Numbered from the stretch's first letter, positions 35,301-44,779 are shown. The stretch: DNA of 64,000 nucleotides from Paracoccus denitrificans (GCF_900100045.1 NZ_FNEA01000005.1:178049-242048); one strand, 5' to 3'. Notes: a model not told the origin generated them from the sequence alone. A program made the numbers and translations.

Positions 35301-37847
35301 GTCGAGGCGACCAGCGACGGGCTGGGCCTTGTCTCGGTGCTGTCGAACCGGCTGGTCTCGATGCAGACCGTGGCACTGAAGGCGGGCGAGATCCGGATCG
35401 ACCTGCCGGTGACCGACGACTGGGGCGCCGGCGTCTATGTCACCGTCAGCGCCATCCGCCCGCTGGGCGAGGCGCAGCCCGGCGACCGCCAGCCGGTGCG
35501 CGCGCTGGGTCTGGCCCATGCCGCCGTCGATCCCGGCGACCGCAGGCTTGCCGCCAGCATCGAGGCGCCGGCCGAGACCCGCCCGCGCGGCACGATCCCG
35601 GTGACGCTGAAGGTCGAGGGCGCGGCGGGCGAAACGGTGCATGCCACCATCGCCGCCGTCGACCAGGGCATCCTGAACCTGACCCGGTTCCAGCCGCCCA
35701 ACCCCTCGCAGCATTATTTCGGCCAGCGCCGGCTGGGCGTCGCCCTGCGCGATCTTTACGGGCGGCTGATCCTGCCGACCGGCGCCCCCGACGGCGCGTT
35801 GCGCGAGGGGGGCGATGCCAGCCTTGCCGGCAATGCCGAGGCGCCGCCGCCGACCGAAAAGCTGATGAGCTGGTTCTCGGGGCCCCTGACCGTGGGCGCG
35901 GACGGCACCGCGACCATCGAGGTGCCGGTGGGCGATTTCAACGGCGAGGTGCGGGTCATGGCCGTCGTCTGGTCCGAAAAGGGGCTGGGCCAGGCCGATG
36001 CCTCGGTCCTGGTGCGCGATCCGGTGGTGATGACCGTGACCGCGCCAGCCTTCCTCGCGCCCGGCGACCGGGCGCAGGTCGGGCTGCGACTGACCCATGC
36101 CTCGGGTCCGGCCGGCGAGATGCGGCTCTCGGTCCAGCAGGTGGGCGGCGAGGCACCGCTGACCACCAGCCTGCCGGCCGACACCGTGACCCTGGCCGAA
36201 AAGGCCGAGGCGCAGGTGCAGATGCCCGTCGCGGCGGGCGATGCCGAGGGGCTGGCCAATCTGCGGCTGACCCTGACCACGCCGGACGGGCAGGCGCTGA
36301 CCAAGGACATCGCCATTCCCGTCGCGCTGAACGAGGCCGACATCCAGCGCCGCGACCGGCTGGTGGTCGAACCGGGGCAAAGCCTGACCGTGCCCGCCGG
36401 CCTGACCGAAACCATGCTGCCCGGGGCCGAGATCACCGTCGCCATCGGCCCCTATGCCCGGCTGGACGTGGCGGGCGCGCTGATGCGGCTGGCACGCTAT
36501 CCCTATGGCTGCACCGAGCAGTTGACCTCGGGCGCCATGCCGCTGATCTACATGCCCGGCCTTGCCGCCGTCGAAGGGGTGGCCAGCGAAAACACGGCCG
36601 AGCAGGTCCAGAAGGCCATCACCGAGATCCTGACCCGCCAGGGCTCGAATGGCGGATTCGGGCTGTGGTATGCCGATTCGGGCGATCTGTGGCTGGAAGC
36701 CTATGTCACCGACTTCCTGTCGCGGGCGCGGGCGGCAGGCTATCGCGTGCCGGACACCGCCTTCCGCATGGCCATCGACAACCTCAGGAACCGCGCCAAT
36801 TACGCGACCGAACCCGGCGCCGCCTCGGCCGAGGAAAATGCGGCGCTGGCCTATGCGCTGGCGGTGCTGGCACGAGAGCGGGCGGCGACGGTGGGCGACC
36901 TGCGCTATTACGCCGATACCGCCGCGGGATCGTTCTCGACCCCGATGGGCGCGGCCCATCTGGGCGCGGCGCTGGCCTCCTATGGCGACCAGAGCCGGGC
37001 GGATCGCATGTTCACGCAGGCGCGGAACCTGCTGAACCTCGACGCGCCCGAGCCGCATGCCTTCCGCGCCGATTACGGCACCAAGCTGCGCAACGCCACC
37101 GCGCTGCTGGCACTGGCGGCCGAGGCGAAGACGCAGGCCGTCGACACCACCGACCTGACCAGCCGGATCGCCGAGCGCATCGCGCGGGCCGAAGAGGACG
37201 GCCGCAGCCTGTCCACCCAGGAATCGGTCTGGACGGTGCTGGCGGCACAATCGCTGTTCACCTCGACCCCGCCCGCGACGCTGAACGGCGTGGCGCTGAG
37301 CCAGCCGGTGGCCAGCCTGCCGGCGGATGCGAGCCTTGCCAATACCGGCACGCAGGCGCTGGAGGTGACGCTGACCGCGACCGGCAAGCCCGCGGGTCCG
37401 GTCGCGTCCGGCGGCAAGGGCTATACCATCGCACGGCGCTATTACAGCATGGAGGGCGAGGCGCTGGACCCCGCCAGCCTGCAACAGGGCACGCGCATGG
37501 TGGTCGAGCTGGAGATCGCGCCGCAATCCGAGGGCGGCGGGCGGCTGGTCATCGCCGATCCCCTGCCCGCCGGGTGGGAGATCGACAACCCGAACCTGCT
37601 GCGCGCCGGCGACGTCTCTGCGCTGGACTGGCTGGAGGCCGAGACCTCGGCCGAGATGACCGAGTTCCGCGCCGACCGTTTTGCGGCGGCGCTGACCTGG
37701 ACCTCGGCCGAGCGGTTCCGGCTGGCCTATATCGTGCGCGCCGTGACGCCGGGCGAGTTCCGCCATCCTGCCGCCAGCGTCGAGGACATGTATCGCCCCG
37801 AGTTCCGCGCCTGGTCGGACAGCGGCACCGTCGCCGTCACGCCCTGA
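32346..37847 (+). CDS. Bacterial alpha-2-macroglobulin family protein with N-terminal apple/PAN-like domain
   Basis: 1833 residues, exported by a Sec signal (FIAAALGGLLVTGAALAQ) without a lipobox, so probably soluble periplasmic. Residues about 33-105 form a PAN/apple-like domain (GPIFDTTLQACVQACLGNDD, then CRALTYNQRSRACFPKGEG). Macroglobulin-like beta domains follow. The bait/thioester region has YPYGCTEQLTSG, where Cys1389 and Gln1392 form the internal thioester. The thioester domain (NGGFGLWYADSGDLWLEAYV) and the receptor-binding-like end follow. The protein should trap proteases that enter the periplasm. Many relatives sit beside pbpC, but none is seen here. TAGGAGTAAGG precedes the start. 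It ends with a strong terminator. Confidence 0.93.
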   Translation: MAHPVWHGFIAAALGGLLVTGAALAQDAPLPERRLSLQADTDLPGGDLGPIFDTTLQACVQACLGNDDCRALTYNQRSRACFPKGEGTGSATAFAGALSGHVVATTAEERLRAESRAKAAPFVAPQDLAAAQSLARSFPALHPPLGADYPQGSAQAAEASGELALAARITAAEVARYDRPADWTNLARLTLYTSNQGDGEASNAIASMAINGYLRAGEDAVAARALSWLAMAWERLDRGRDALSALRLAARLSPGDDAIAQALEESQARNGLRVTDTQVEAEGKMPRFCAVMSRELSSGTDYAQFLRLPGRDLTVEADGERLCVAGLTHGQDVELTLRAGLPAADGETLARDVTLKGYVRDRAPSVRFPGRAYVLPASGDQRLSMVTVNADTIDLRLLRISDRNLIRAMAEDMFATPLDSWRADYFSDRMAREVWKGSAQVARPMGQETLNQELTTSLAIPAEAGPLEPGIYIVEAGIENQNVSDTGLATQWFVISDFGISTFSGADGLTVAVRSLADTSAKAGAEVALISRSNEVLAKAATDADGIAHFAPGLAMGKEGAAPALVTATEWQGEGAERAPRDMAFLSLSDPEFDLSDRGVEGQPPAPPIDLFVTTDRGAYRVGETVNATVLARNAEARALENLPLTAVILRPDGVEATRLPAQDAGAGGSVVNWQIPGNAPRGTWRMELRTEADGPALATARMLVEDFLPERIDFTPRLPEGPARAGGTLELSLSAHWLFGAPAANLPVEGLLRLSPTRSLDGFDGYAFGRHDDDSAPVTDSLPAGVTDAQGNYQARIELPPAGELGPRPVEAEVVLDIREGAGRPVERSESRVVMPEAPTVGIRPLFEGDTVSENAEARFALIAVGPDLKPAAEPLRWVLNRVDTDYQWYSLGGQWNWEVITSRTRIAEGVAEPGEVAAEVAVQVQWGQYELVAEPASGQGGPSSVQFYSGWGAVANSGTQTPDRLKVALDRPAYRSGETARVQVEATSDGLGLVSVLSNRLVSMQTVALKAGEIRIDLPVTDDWGAGVYVTVSAIRPLGEAQPGDRQPVRALGLAHAAVDPGDRRLAASIEAPAETRPRGTIPVTLKVEGAAGETVHATIAAVDQGILNLTRFQPPNPSQHYFGQRRLGVALRDLYGRLILPTGAPDGALREGGDASLAGNAEAPPPTEKLMSWFSGPLTVGADGTATIEVPVGDFNGEVRVMAVVWSEKGLGQADASVLVRDPVVMTVTAPAFLAPGDRAQVGLRLTHASGPAGEMRLSVQQVGGEAPLTTSLPADTVTLAEKAEAQVQMPVAAGDAEGLANLRLTLTTPDGQALTKDIAIPVALNEADIQRRDRLVVEPGQSLTVPAGLTETMLPGAEITVAIGPYARLDVAGALMRLARYPYGCTEQLTSGAMPLIYMPGLAAVEGVASENTAEQVQKAITEILTRQGSNGGFGLWYADSGDLWLEAYVTDFLSRARAAGYRVPDTAFRMAIDNLRNRANYATEPGAASAEENAALAYALAVLARERAATVGDLRYYADTAAGSFSTPMGAAHLGAALASYGDQSRADRMFTQARNLLNLDAPEPHAFRADYGTKLRNATALLALAAEAKTQAVDTTDLTSRIAERIARAEEDGRSLSTQESVWTVLAAQSLFTSTPPATLNGVALSQPVASLPADASLANTGTQALEVTLTATGKPAGPVASGGKGYTIARRYYSMEGEALDPASLQQGTRMVVELEIAPQSEGGGRLVIADPLPAGWEIDNPNLLRAGDVSALDWLEAETSAEMTEFRADRFAAALTWTSAERFRLAYIVRAVTPGEFRHPAASVEDMYRPEFRAWSDSGTVAVTP

Positions 37848-37881
37848 ACCGCCGGAACCGGACCCCTGGCACCCGACCCCT

Positions 37882-37910
37882 GCACCCCGGCCCCCGAAAG
37901 GCCGGGGTGC
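37882..37910 (+). terminator. Terminator after the alpha-2-macroglobulin gene
   Basis: A perfect 11-bp stem GCACCCCGGCC / GGCCGGGGTGC with a 7-base loop, followed by TTCGTT, 35 bases past the stop codon. Confidence 0.85.
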
Positions 37911-38001
37911 TTCGTTGCGGGCGCTTCACGAAAGCATTGCTTGCCCCGCGGCGCCCGGACGGGCAATAATCCCGCCATCGCGTAAGGAAGGGGAGGACGC
38001 C

Positions 38002-39000
38002 TTGCCCGAGACCCGCCCGGTAACGCCATCCGCAGCCCGCCACGAGGACCGCGTGGTGCAGGCCTCGCAATCGCCCGGCGCCGTCACCCGGCTGGCGGCA
38101 AGCTGGCGCCGCTCGATGCTCAAGCACGGGCTGGACCCGTCCCGGCCGCCCGAGCCGCGCCGCCTGACCGAGCGCGAGTTGTCCGAGCGCGTCGAGCGCA
38201 TGGACCGCTTCATCGCCGTGGCCCGGCCGCAGCTGGACCAGCTGTTCCAGCTGGTCTGCCCGACCGGCTGCAACCTGCTGCTGACCGACGCGCAGGGCAT
38301 CGTTCTGGAACATCGCGTCAGCCAGGGCGACGCCGCCACCTTTCGCGGCTGGGGTCTGTGGCGCGGCATGGACTGGTCCGAGGCGGTGCAGGGCACCAAC
38401 GGCATCGGCACCTGCCTGGCCGAGGGGCGGCAGGTCACCATCCACCGCGACGAACATTTCTATGCCCGCAACGCCGGGCTTTCCTGCATGGACGCGCCGA
38501 TCTGGGGACCGGACGGGCGGCTGATTGCGGCGCTGGACATCAGTTCGGCCCGCGCCGACCATACCGAGCGGCTGAACGCGCTGATCGCGGCGCAGGTCGC
38601 GCATAGCGCCCGGGCCATCGAGGCGGCGTTCTTCCGCGTCTCGTTCCCCGGCGCGCGAATCATCGCGCCCGAGGCCGAGGGAGCCGAGGACGGCACACTG
38701 CTGATCGCGGTGGACAAGGACGACCTGGCCATCGGTGCGAACCGCGCCGCCCGCCGCGCCTTCGGCCTGGAGAAAGAGGGGCAGTTGCGCCCGCGCCCGG
38801 CCTCGGACCTGCTGGGCCGGCAGGACGACGCCACCGGGTTCGAGCGCGCCGAACGCGCCGCCGTGATTCGCGCGCTGGCCAGGGCCGAGGGCAATGTCTC
38901 GGCCGCCGCCCGCGCGCTGGGTGTGGGACGGGCGACGCTCTATCGCCGCATGGCGCGGCTGGGCATCGACGAAAATCCCGGCAAACTGTCTCGCCCCTGA
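38002..39000 (+). CDS. AcoR-like regulator (GAF + Fis-type HTH) without AAA+ domain
   Basis: About 332 residues starting at a TTG codon ([10 protein letters not shown]) preceded by GGGAGG at 37991-37996. The first 200 residues match the N-terminus of acetoin regulator Aco[14 protein letters not shown], a GAF-like domain with [16 protein letters not shown], and [27 protein letters not shown]. The C-terminus is a Fis-type helix-turn-helix ([21 protein letters not shown]). The AAA+ ATPase domain needed to activate sigma-54 polymerase (with GAFTGA) is absent, so the protein is about half the length of AcoR. It should regulate the aldehyde/alcohol dehydrogenase genes 106 bases downstream. Confidence 0.85.
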   Translation: MPETRPVTPSAARHEDRVVQASQSPGAVTRLAASWRRSMLKHGLDPSRPPEPRRLTERELSERVERMDRFIAVARPQLDQLFQLVCPTGCNLLLTDAQGIVLEHRVSQGDAATFRGWGLWRGMDWSEAVQGTNGIGTCLAEGRQVTIHRDEHFYARNAGLSCMDAPIWGPDGRLIAALDISSARADHTERLNALIAAQVAHSARAIEAAFFRVSFPGARIIAPEAEGAEDGTLLIAVDKDDLAIGANRAARRAFGLEKEGQLRPRPASDLLGRQDDATGFERAERAAVIRALARAEGNVSAAARALGVGRATLYRRMARLGIDENPGKLSRP

Positions 39001-39106
39001 AACACATCGGGGCAGCGGCGCGCCTGGCCGCGTTGACCCGAGGCGGTCCCAGGGCACACCCTCTTGTGCAACCGGCTGGAGGAGCCGGAATGACAGGAGG
39101 AACATC

Positions 39107-40633
39107 ATGCCGAACGACCAGACGCATCCCTTCCGGGGCGTGAACGCGCTGCCCTTCGAGGAACGCTACGACAATTTCATCGGCGGCGAATGGGTGGCGC
39201 CCGTCTCGGGCAGGTATTTCACCAACACCACCCCGATCACCGGCGCCGAGATCGGGCAGATCGCGCGCTCGGAGGCCGGCGACATCGAGCTGGCGCTGGA
39301 CGCCGCCCATGCCGCCAAGGAGAAATGGGGCGCCACCAGCCCGGCCGAGCGCGCCAACATCATGCTGAAGATCGCCGACCGGATGGAGCGGAACCTGGAG
39401 CTGCTCGCCACCGCCGAGACCTGGGACAACGGCAAGCCGATCCGCGAGACCATGGCCGCCGACCTGCCGCTGGCCATCGACCATTTCCGCTATTTCGCCG
39501 GCGTGCTGCGGGCGCAGGAGGGCTCGATCAGCCAGATCGACGACGACACCGTCGCCTATCACTTCCACGAGCCGCTGGGCGTGGTGGGCCAGATCATCCC
39601 CTGGAACTTTCCGCTGCTGATGGCCTGCTGGAAGCTGGCCCCCGCGATCGCCGCCGGCAACTGCGTGGTGCTGAAACCGGCCGAGCAGACCCCGGCCGGC
39701 ATCATGGTCTGGGCCAACCTGATCGGCGACCTGCTGCCGCCGGGCGTGCTGAACATCGTCAACGGCTTCGGGCTGGAAGCCGGCAAGCCGCTGGCATCCT
39801 CGAACCGCATCGCCAAGATCGCCTTCACCGGCGAGACGACGACCGGCCGGCTGATCATGCAATATGCCAGCGAGAACCTGATCCCGGTGACGCTGGAACT
39901 GGGCGGCAAGTCTCCGAACATCTTCTTTGCCGATGTCGCGCGCGAGGATGACGATTTCTTCGACAAGGCGCTGGAAGGCTTTACCATGTTCGCGCTGAAC
40001 CAGGGCGAGGTCTGCACCTGCCCGTCGCGCGTGCTGATCCAGGAATCGATCTATGACAAGTTCATGGAACGCGCGGTCCAGCGCGTACAGGCGATCAAGC
40101 AGGGCGATCCGCGCGAAAGCGACACCATGATCGGCGCGCAGGCGTCGAGCGAGCAGAAGGAAAAGATCCTCAGCTATCTCGACATCGGCAAGAAGGAAGG
40201 CGCCGAGGTGCTGACCGGCGGCAAGGCGGCCGACCTGGGCGGCGAGCTTTCGGGCGGCTACTACATCGAGCCGACGATCTTTCGCGGCAACAACAAGATG
40301 CGGATCTTCCAGGAGGAAATCTTCGGCCCGGTGGTCTCGGTCACCACCTTCAAGGACCAGGCCGAGGCGCTGGAGATCGCCAACGACACGCTTTACGGCC
40401 TTGGCGCCGGCGTGTGGTCGCGCGATGCCAATACCTGCTATCGCATGGGCCGCGGCATCAAGGCCGGCCGGGTCTGGACCAACTGCTACCACGCCTATCC
40501 GGCCCATGCGGCCTTCGGCGGCTACAAGCAGTCGGGCATCGGGCGCGAGACGCACAAGATGATGCTGGACCACTATCAGCAGACCAAGAACATGCTGGTC
40601 AGCTATTCGCCCAAGAAGCTGGGCTTCTTCTGA
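39107..40633 (+). CDS. NAD-dependent aldehyde dehydrogenase (AcoD/ExaC type)
   Basis: 508 residues. It shows [12 protein letters not shown] (catalytic Glu region LELGGK), the nucleophile Cys in [15 protein letters not shown], and [13 protein letters not shown]. The [18 protein letters not shown] start and [13 protein letters not shown] end are those of the acetaldehyde dehydrogenases working in ethanol and acetoin oxidation. ACAGGAGG six bases before ATG 39107 fixes the start. It is the first of an operon with adhP and DUF779, behind the AcoR-like regulator, and would oxidise acetaldehyde and similar short aldehydes to acids. Confidence 0.93.
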   Translation: MPNDQTHPFRGVNALPFEERYDNFIGGEWVAPVSGRYFTNTTPITGAEIGQIARSEAGDIELALDAAHAAKEKWGATSPAERANIMLKIADRMERNLELLATAETWDNGKPIRETMAADLPLAIDHFRYFAGVLRAQEGSISQIDDDTVAYHFHEPLGVVGQIIPWNFPLLMACWKLAPAIAAGNCVVLKPAEQTPAGIMVWANLIGDLLPPGVLNIVNGFGLEAGKPLASSNRIAKIAFTGETTTGRLIMQYASENLIPVTLELGGKSPNIFFADVAREDDDFFDKALEGFTMFALNQGEVCTCPSRVLIQESIYDKFMERAVQRVQAIKQGDPRESDTMIGAQASSEQKEKILSYLDIGKKEGAEVLTGGKAADLGGELSGGYYIEPTIFRGNNKMRIFQEEIFGPVVSVTTFKDQAEALEIANDTLYGLGAGVWSRDANTCYRMGRGIKAGRVWTNCYHAYPAHAAFGGYKQSGIGRETHKMMLDHYQQTKNMLVSYSPKKLGFF

Positions 40634-40716
40634 TGGAATGGCCGGGCGCATGTCATCCTGCGCCCGGCACGCCTCCCCCTCCCTCCCCCAAGAGCAACTG
40701 CAAGGAGTGCCCTCTC

Positions 40717-41751
40717 ATGGCCAAAACCATGAAAGCCGCCGTCGTGCGCGAATTCGGCAAGCCCCTGACCATCGACGAGGTGCCGGTCCCCGAACCCGGC
40801 CCCGGCATGATCCAGGTCAGGATCCAGGCCTCGGGCGTCTGCCATACCGACCTGCACGCGGCCGAGGGCGACTGGCCGGTCAAGCCGAACCCGCCCTTCA
40901 TTCCCGGCCATGAAGGCGTGGGCTTCGTCTCGGCCGTGGGCGCCGGGGTCAAGCACGTCAAGGAGGGCGACCGCGTCGGCGTGCCCTGGCTCTACACCGC
41001 CTGCGGCCATTGCCGGCATTGCCTGGGCGGCTGGGAAACGCTGTGCGAAAGCCAGCTCAACACCGGCTATTCGGTGAACGGTGGCTTTGCCGATTACGTC
41101 GTGGCCGATCCGAACTATGTCGGCCACCTGCCGAAGAACGTCGATTTCCTGGACATCGCCCCGGTGCTCTGCGCGGGCGTCACGGTCTACAAGGGGCTGA
41201 AGGTCACGGATACCAAGCCCGGCGACTGGGTGGTGATCTCGGGCATCGGCGGGCTGGGGCATATGGCGGTGCAATATGCCAAGGCCATGGGCATGAACGT
41301 CGCCGCCGTGGACATCGACGACGAAAAGCTGGCACTGGCCCGCAAGCTGGGCGCCACGGTGACGGTGAACGCCGCGACCGAACCCGACCCGGCGGCGGCG
41401 ATCAGGAAACAGACCGATGGCGGCGCACAGGGCGTGCTGGTGACGGCGGTCGGCCGCAAGGCCTTCGAGCAGGCCATCGGCATGGTCGCACGCGGCGGCA
41501 CGGTGGCGCTGAACGGCCTGCCCCCGGGCGACTTCCCGCTGGACATCTTCGGCATGGTGCTGAACGGCATCACCGTGCGCGGCTCGATCGTGGGCACGCG
41601 GCTGGACCTGCAGGAATCGCTGGATTTCGCCGGCGACGGCAAGGTCAAGGCCACCGTGCACAAGGCAAAGCTCGAAGACATCAACAACATCTTCGGCCAG
41701 ATGCACAAAGGCCAGATCGAAGGCCGCATGGTGCTGGACATGGCGGGCTGA
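40717..41751 (+). CDS. adhP: Zinc-dependent alcohol dehydrogenase AdhP
   Basis: 344 residues of the medium-chain dehydrogenase family. Catalytic zinc ligands are in [15 protein letters not shown] and GHEGVGFV, and the structural zinc cysteines in [15 protein letters not shown]. The NAD-binding motif is [15 protein letters not shown]. The start ATG 40717 has AAGGAG nine bases upstream. It interconverts primary alcohols and aldehydes, matching the aldehyde dehydrogenase encoded 83 bases upstream. The DUF779 gene follows after two bases. Confidence 0.95.
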   Translation: MAKTMKAAVVREFGKPLTIDEVPVPEPGPGMIQVRIQASGVCHTDLHAAEGDWPVKPNPPFIPGHEGVGFVSAVGAGVKHVKEGDRVGVPWLYTACGHCRHCLGGWETLCESQLNTGYSVNGGFADYVVADPNYVGHLPKNVDFLDIAPVLCAGVTVYKGLKVTDTKPGDWVVISGIGGLGHMAVQYAKAMGMNVAAVDIDDEKLALARKLGATVTVNAATEPDPAAAIRKQTDGGAQGVLVTAVGRKAFEQAIGMVARGGTVALNGLPPGDFPLDIFGMVLNGITVRGSIVGTRLDLQESLDFAGDGKVKATVHKAKLEDINNIFGQMHKGQIEGRMVLDMAG

Positions 41752-41753
41752 GC

Positions 41754-42110
41754 ATGGAACCCGTCGCCACCCCCGCAGGGCCGGACCAGGTCGAGGCCAC
41801 GCCCGCAGCCCTGGCGCTTCTGGCCGAGATCGTCGCCGATCACGGGCCGGTGCTGTTCCACCAGTCCGGGGGCTGCTGCGACGGGTCCTCGCCCATGTGC
41901 TATCCGCAGGGCGAATTCCGCATCGGCCAGCATGACGTGAAGCTGGGCGAGATCGGCGGCATGCCCTTCTATATCTCGGCCAGCCAATACGAAGCCTGGA
42001 AGCACACCCGCCTGATCATCGACGTGGTGCCCGGTCGCGGCGGCATGTTCAGCCTGGATAACGGGCGCGAGCGGCGCTTCCTGGTGCGGTCCGAGATCTG
42101 CCGGCTCTGA
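41754..42110 (+). CDS. DUF779 domain-containing protein
   Basis: 118 residues with the family's Cys cluster FHQSGGCCDGSSPMCYPQGEF and the segment PFYISASQYEAWKHTRLIIDV. DUF779 genes often accompany this type of aldehyde dehydrogenase. No activity is established; the three close cysteines could bind a metal (inference). It starts two bases after adhP and ends the operon, just before a Rho-independent terminator. Confidence 0.9.
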   Translation: MEPVATPAGPDQVEATPAALALLAEIVADHGPVLFHQSGGCCDGSSPMCYPQGEFRIGQHDVKLGEIGGMPFYISASQYEAWKHTRLIIDVVPGRGGMFSLDNGRERRFLVRSEICRL

Positions 42111-42119
42111 CCGCGGCAC

Positions 42120-42160
42120 GGGCGCACGGCCTCCCCCAAGCCGTCCGTGCGCCCGCCCTT
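42120..42160 (+). terminator. Rho-independent terminator of the aldehyde/alcohol dehydrogenase operon
   Basis: A perfect 10-bp stem GGGCGCACGG (42120-42129) / CCGTGCGCCC (42145-42154) with a 15-base loop, followed by GCCCTTTTCTC. Nine bases after the DUF779 stop. Confidence 0.85.
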
Positions 42161-42163
42161 TTC

Positions 42164-42355
42164 TCAGGCGCGGATCTGGCGGGCCTCGTTCAGCAGCATG
42201 ATCGGAATGCCGCCCCGGATCGGAAAGGCCAGCCCGGCGGCTTCGGAAATCAGCTCCTGCGCCTCGGCGTCATAGCGCAGCGTCGCATGGGTCACCGGGC
42301 AGACCAGCGCCTCGAGCATGTGGCGGTCATAGCCGCGTTCGGTCGTGTCGGTCAC
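42164..42355 (-). CDS. Trm112 family protein (UPF0434)
   Basis: A 63-residue small protein with the Trm112-like fold: [17 protein letters not shown], then [21 protein letters not shown]. One zinc-type CPV/CP motif is seen but not a full set of four cysteines, as is common in bacterial members. Eukaryotic Trm112 activates methyltransferases, and a similar helper role has been suggested in bacteria. The start overlaps the LON-domain gene by 4 bases. Confidence 0.88.
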
Positions 42356-42990
42356 TGGATCGTCTCCTCGTTGTCGCCGCCGTGCAGGGCGTATTCCAGC
42401 AGCCCCTCCAGCAGCACGCGGCGCTTGGCAAGCGTCGGCGCCTCCAGCAGGGCCTGCTTTTCCTCGGGGGCGAAGGGCAGCAGCATGGACAGCGAATTGA
42501 CCAGCGTCTCGGCCTCGGACGCCTCGGCGGCATCCCAGTCGGTGGACAGGCTGCGCTGCTCCATATAGCGACCCAGCCGCGCCATGAAGCCCTTGCGCTC
42601 GAAACGCGGATCCTCCTCGGGCTGGACAGCCAGGTCCGTCTCATAGCCCGACCAGTTCACCTGGCCGCGCAGATAGGGGGTAAAGCCGGGCTGCACCTCG
42701 TTCAGCCGGAAACGCGAACGCGCCTTGAGCGAGATCATCAGCCGACCGTCGTCCAGTTCGGAAAAGGCCACGATCCGGCCCGCGCAGCCGACCTGGGCCA
42801 GCGCGTCCAGCCCGCCCTCGGCCGGCTGGATCATGCCGATCAGCCGCGAGGGGGTCTTCAGCACGTCCTCGACCATCTGCAGATAGCGCGGCTCGAAGAT
42901 CTGCAACGGCAGGCGGGTGCGGGGCATCAGGACCGCGCCCGGCAGCGGGAACAGCGGGACGGTCTCGGGCAGGTCGATGCCGCGCGCCAT
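42352..42990 (-). CDS. LON-substrate-binding-domain protein
   Basis: 212 residues equivalent to the N-terminal domain of Lon protease only: [26 protein letters not shown] at the start, then [19 protein letters not shown]. There is no AAA+ or protease domain. Such stand-alone LON proteins are common in alphaproteobacteria and of unknown function, perhaps substrate binding. It lies one base after the thioredoxin gene and overlaps the Trm112-like gene, so all three form one operon. Confidence 0.9.
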
Positions 42991-42991
42991 G

Positions 42992-43903
42992 TCAGGCGAA
43001 GATCAGCGAGGACAGGCGGCGGCGCCCCTTCTGCGCCAGCGGATCGGTGGGCTTCATCGCGTCGAAGATGGTCAGAAGCTGCGCCTTGGCCGCGCCCTCG
43101 TTCCAGTCGCGGTCGCGGCGGAAGGCTTCCAGAAGCTGGTCGATCGCCTCCTCGACCTCGCCCGCCGCATGCAGCGCGGTGGCATAGTCGAAACGCGCCT
43201 GCTGGTCGGCCGGATCGGCCTCGACCTTGTGGCGCAACTCGTCCAGGGGACCGGCGCTCGCGGCCTGCCGCGCCAGCTGCAACTGGGCGCGGGCCGCCTC
43301 GACCGGCGCGGCATTGGCGACGGCGGCGGGCACCTGCGCCAGCGCCTCTTCGGCGCGGTCCTCGGCCCCGGCGGCCAGATGGGCGCGGATCAGCCCGCCC
43401 CAGGCGGCGGCGTTCTCGGGCTCTTCCTCCAGGATCGCGGCGAAGGTTTCGGCGGCATCCTCGGGGGCGCCCTCGGCGATCATCGCCTCGGCAGCCTCCA
43501 GCGCCTCGGCCAGCCCGCCGTCATCGCCGCCCATGGCCACCAGCTTCTCGACGAACTGCTTGATCTGGCTTTGCGGGATCGCGCCCTGGAAGCCGTCGAC
43601 CGGCTGACCCTGGAAGAAGGCATAGACCGTCGGGATCGACTGCACCCGCAACTGGCCGGCGATCATCTGGTTCTCGTCCACGTTGACCTTGGCCATGCGG
43701 ATGCGGCCCTTGTGGCGGGCGACCTCGGCCTCGAGCTGCGGGCCCAGCGTCTTGCAGGGGCCGCACCAGGGAGCCCAGAAATCGACGATGACCGGCACCT
43801 TCATCGAGGCCTCGACCACATCGGCCATGAAGGTCGCCTCGGTCACGTCCTTGATGATATCGGCGGGGGCGGCATCTTTTGGGGCGGAGCCAAGCTCGAG
43901 CAT
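42992..43903 (-). CDS. Thioredoxin-TPR co-chaperone (CnoX/YbbN-like)
   Basis: 303 residues. The N-terminal thioredoxin domain has VIVDFWAPWCGPCKTLGPQL with the redox pair Cys47/Cys50. The C-terminal half is helical, made of tetratricopeptide-like repeats (PEDAAETFAAILEEEPENAA and similar). This matches CnoX/YbbN, a holdase that hands proteins to GroEL or DnaK under oxidative stress. An active WCGPC is present, whereas E. coli CnoX has lost it, as expected for alphaproteobacterial members. First gene of an operon with the LON and Trm112-like genes. Confidence 0.9.
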   Translation of the reverse strand: MLELGSAPKDAAPADIIKDVTEATFMADVVEASMKVPVIVDFWAPWCGPCKTLGPQLEAEVARHKGRIRMAKVNVDENQMIAGQLRVQSIPTVYAFFQGQPVDGFQGAIPQSQIKQFVEKLVAMGGDDGGLAEALEAAEAMIAEGAPEDAAETFAAILEEEPENAAAWGGLIRAHLAAGAEDRAEEALAQVPAAVANAAPVEAARAQLQLARQAASAGPLDELRHKVEADPADQQARFDYATALHAAGEVEEAIDQLLEAFRRDRDWNEGAAKAQLLTIFDAMKPTDPLAQKGRRRLSSLIFA

Positions 43904-43993
43904 CGGAATTCCTCATGCGAAAGGGTTGCCCCCTAGATGGCGCAGCGGCCGGCGCGATGCAAGATTCGGCTGGCCGCGCGGCGCCCCGACGGC

Positions 43994-44779
43994 TCATAGA
44001 TCGAAGCTGGCCAGCACCGGAACGTGGTCGCTGGGCTGCTGCCAGCCGCGCAGCGGCCGCAGGATGCGGCTGTTGTGCCCCGCATTGGCGATATCTGGCG
44101 TGGCCCAGATATGGTCCAGCCGCCGGCCCTTGTCGGCCGCGTCCCAGTCCCGCGCGCGATAGCTCCACCAGCTGTAAAGCAGGCCCTGCGGAATGTCCTT
44201 GCGGGTGATGTCCACCCATTTGCCGGCATCCTGCGCGGCGCCCAGATGCTCGACCTCGATGGGCGTGTGGCTGACGATCTTCAGCAATTGCTTGTGCGAC
44301 CAGACGTCGTCCTCGCGCGGGGCGATGTTCAGGTCGCCCACCATGATCGAGCGCGCGGGCCGGTCGGCATGGAAGACGTCGCGCATCTCGGTCAGGAAAT
44401 CCAGCTTCTGGCCGAACTTGACGTTCTGCTCGCGATCGGGAATGTCGCCGCCCGCCGGGACGTAGAAGTTGTGGATGGTGACGCCGTTCTCCAGCCGCGC
44501 GGCGACATGGCGGGCATGGCCCAGCCCGGCATAATCGCGGTCGCCCGCATCCTCGATCGGCAGCTTCGACAGGATGGCGACGCCGTTATAGCCCTTTTGC
44601 CCGCGCGCGACGAAATGGTCGTAGCCCAGCGCCCGGAATGCCTCCAGGGGGATGTTCTCGACTGGGCTTTTCGTCTCTTGCAGGCAAAGGATGTCCGGCG
44701 CTTCCTCGGTCAGGAAGCGGGCGACCAGCGCCTCGCGCAGGCGGACCGAATTGATGTTCCAGGTGGCGATGGTGAACAT
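43994..44779 (-). CDS. xth: Exodeoxyribonuclease III (AP endonuclease)
   Basis: A 261-residue EEP-family nuclease of base excision repair, with 3'-5' exonuclease and AP-endonuclease activity. It shows MFTIATWNINSVRLR, LCLQETKSP (metal-binding Glu), NFYVPAGGDIP, MVGDLNIAP and the catalytic SDHVPV near the end. AAGGAG lies just upstream of ATG 44779. The longer open frame is unlikely, since it runs through repeat sequence. The 90-base gap to the thioredoxin gene downstream suggests separate transcription. Confidence 0.95.
   Translation of the reverse strand: MFTIATWNINSVRLREALVARFLTEEAPDILCLQETKSPVENIPLEAFRALGYDHFVARGQKGYNGVAILSKLPIEDAGDRDYAGLGHARHVAARLENGVTIHNFYVPAGGDIPDREQNVKFGQKLDFLTEMRDVFHADRPARSIMVGDLNIAPREDDVWSHKQLLKIVSHTPIEVEHLGAAQDAGKWVDITRKDIPQGLLYSWWSYRARDWDAADKGRRLDHIWATPDIANAGHNSRILRPLRGWQQPSDHVPVLASFDL

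Noticed and set aside
31161..37766. A very long open frame (about 2200 codons) on the minus strand
   Set aside because: It is antisense to the alpha-2-macroglobulin gene. In this GC-rich DNA the opposite strand of real genes lacks stop codons; the translation is His/Arg/Gly/Gln-rich with no domain.
39052..39069. A sigma-54-like GGGCAC ... TTGTGC before the aldehyde dehydrogenase
   Set aside because: The spacing between the GG and GC elements is one base too long, and the linked regulator lacks the AAA+ domain that sigma-54 needs.
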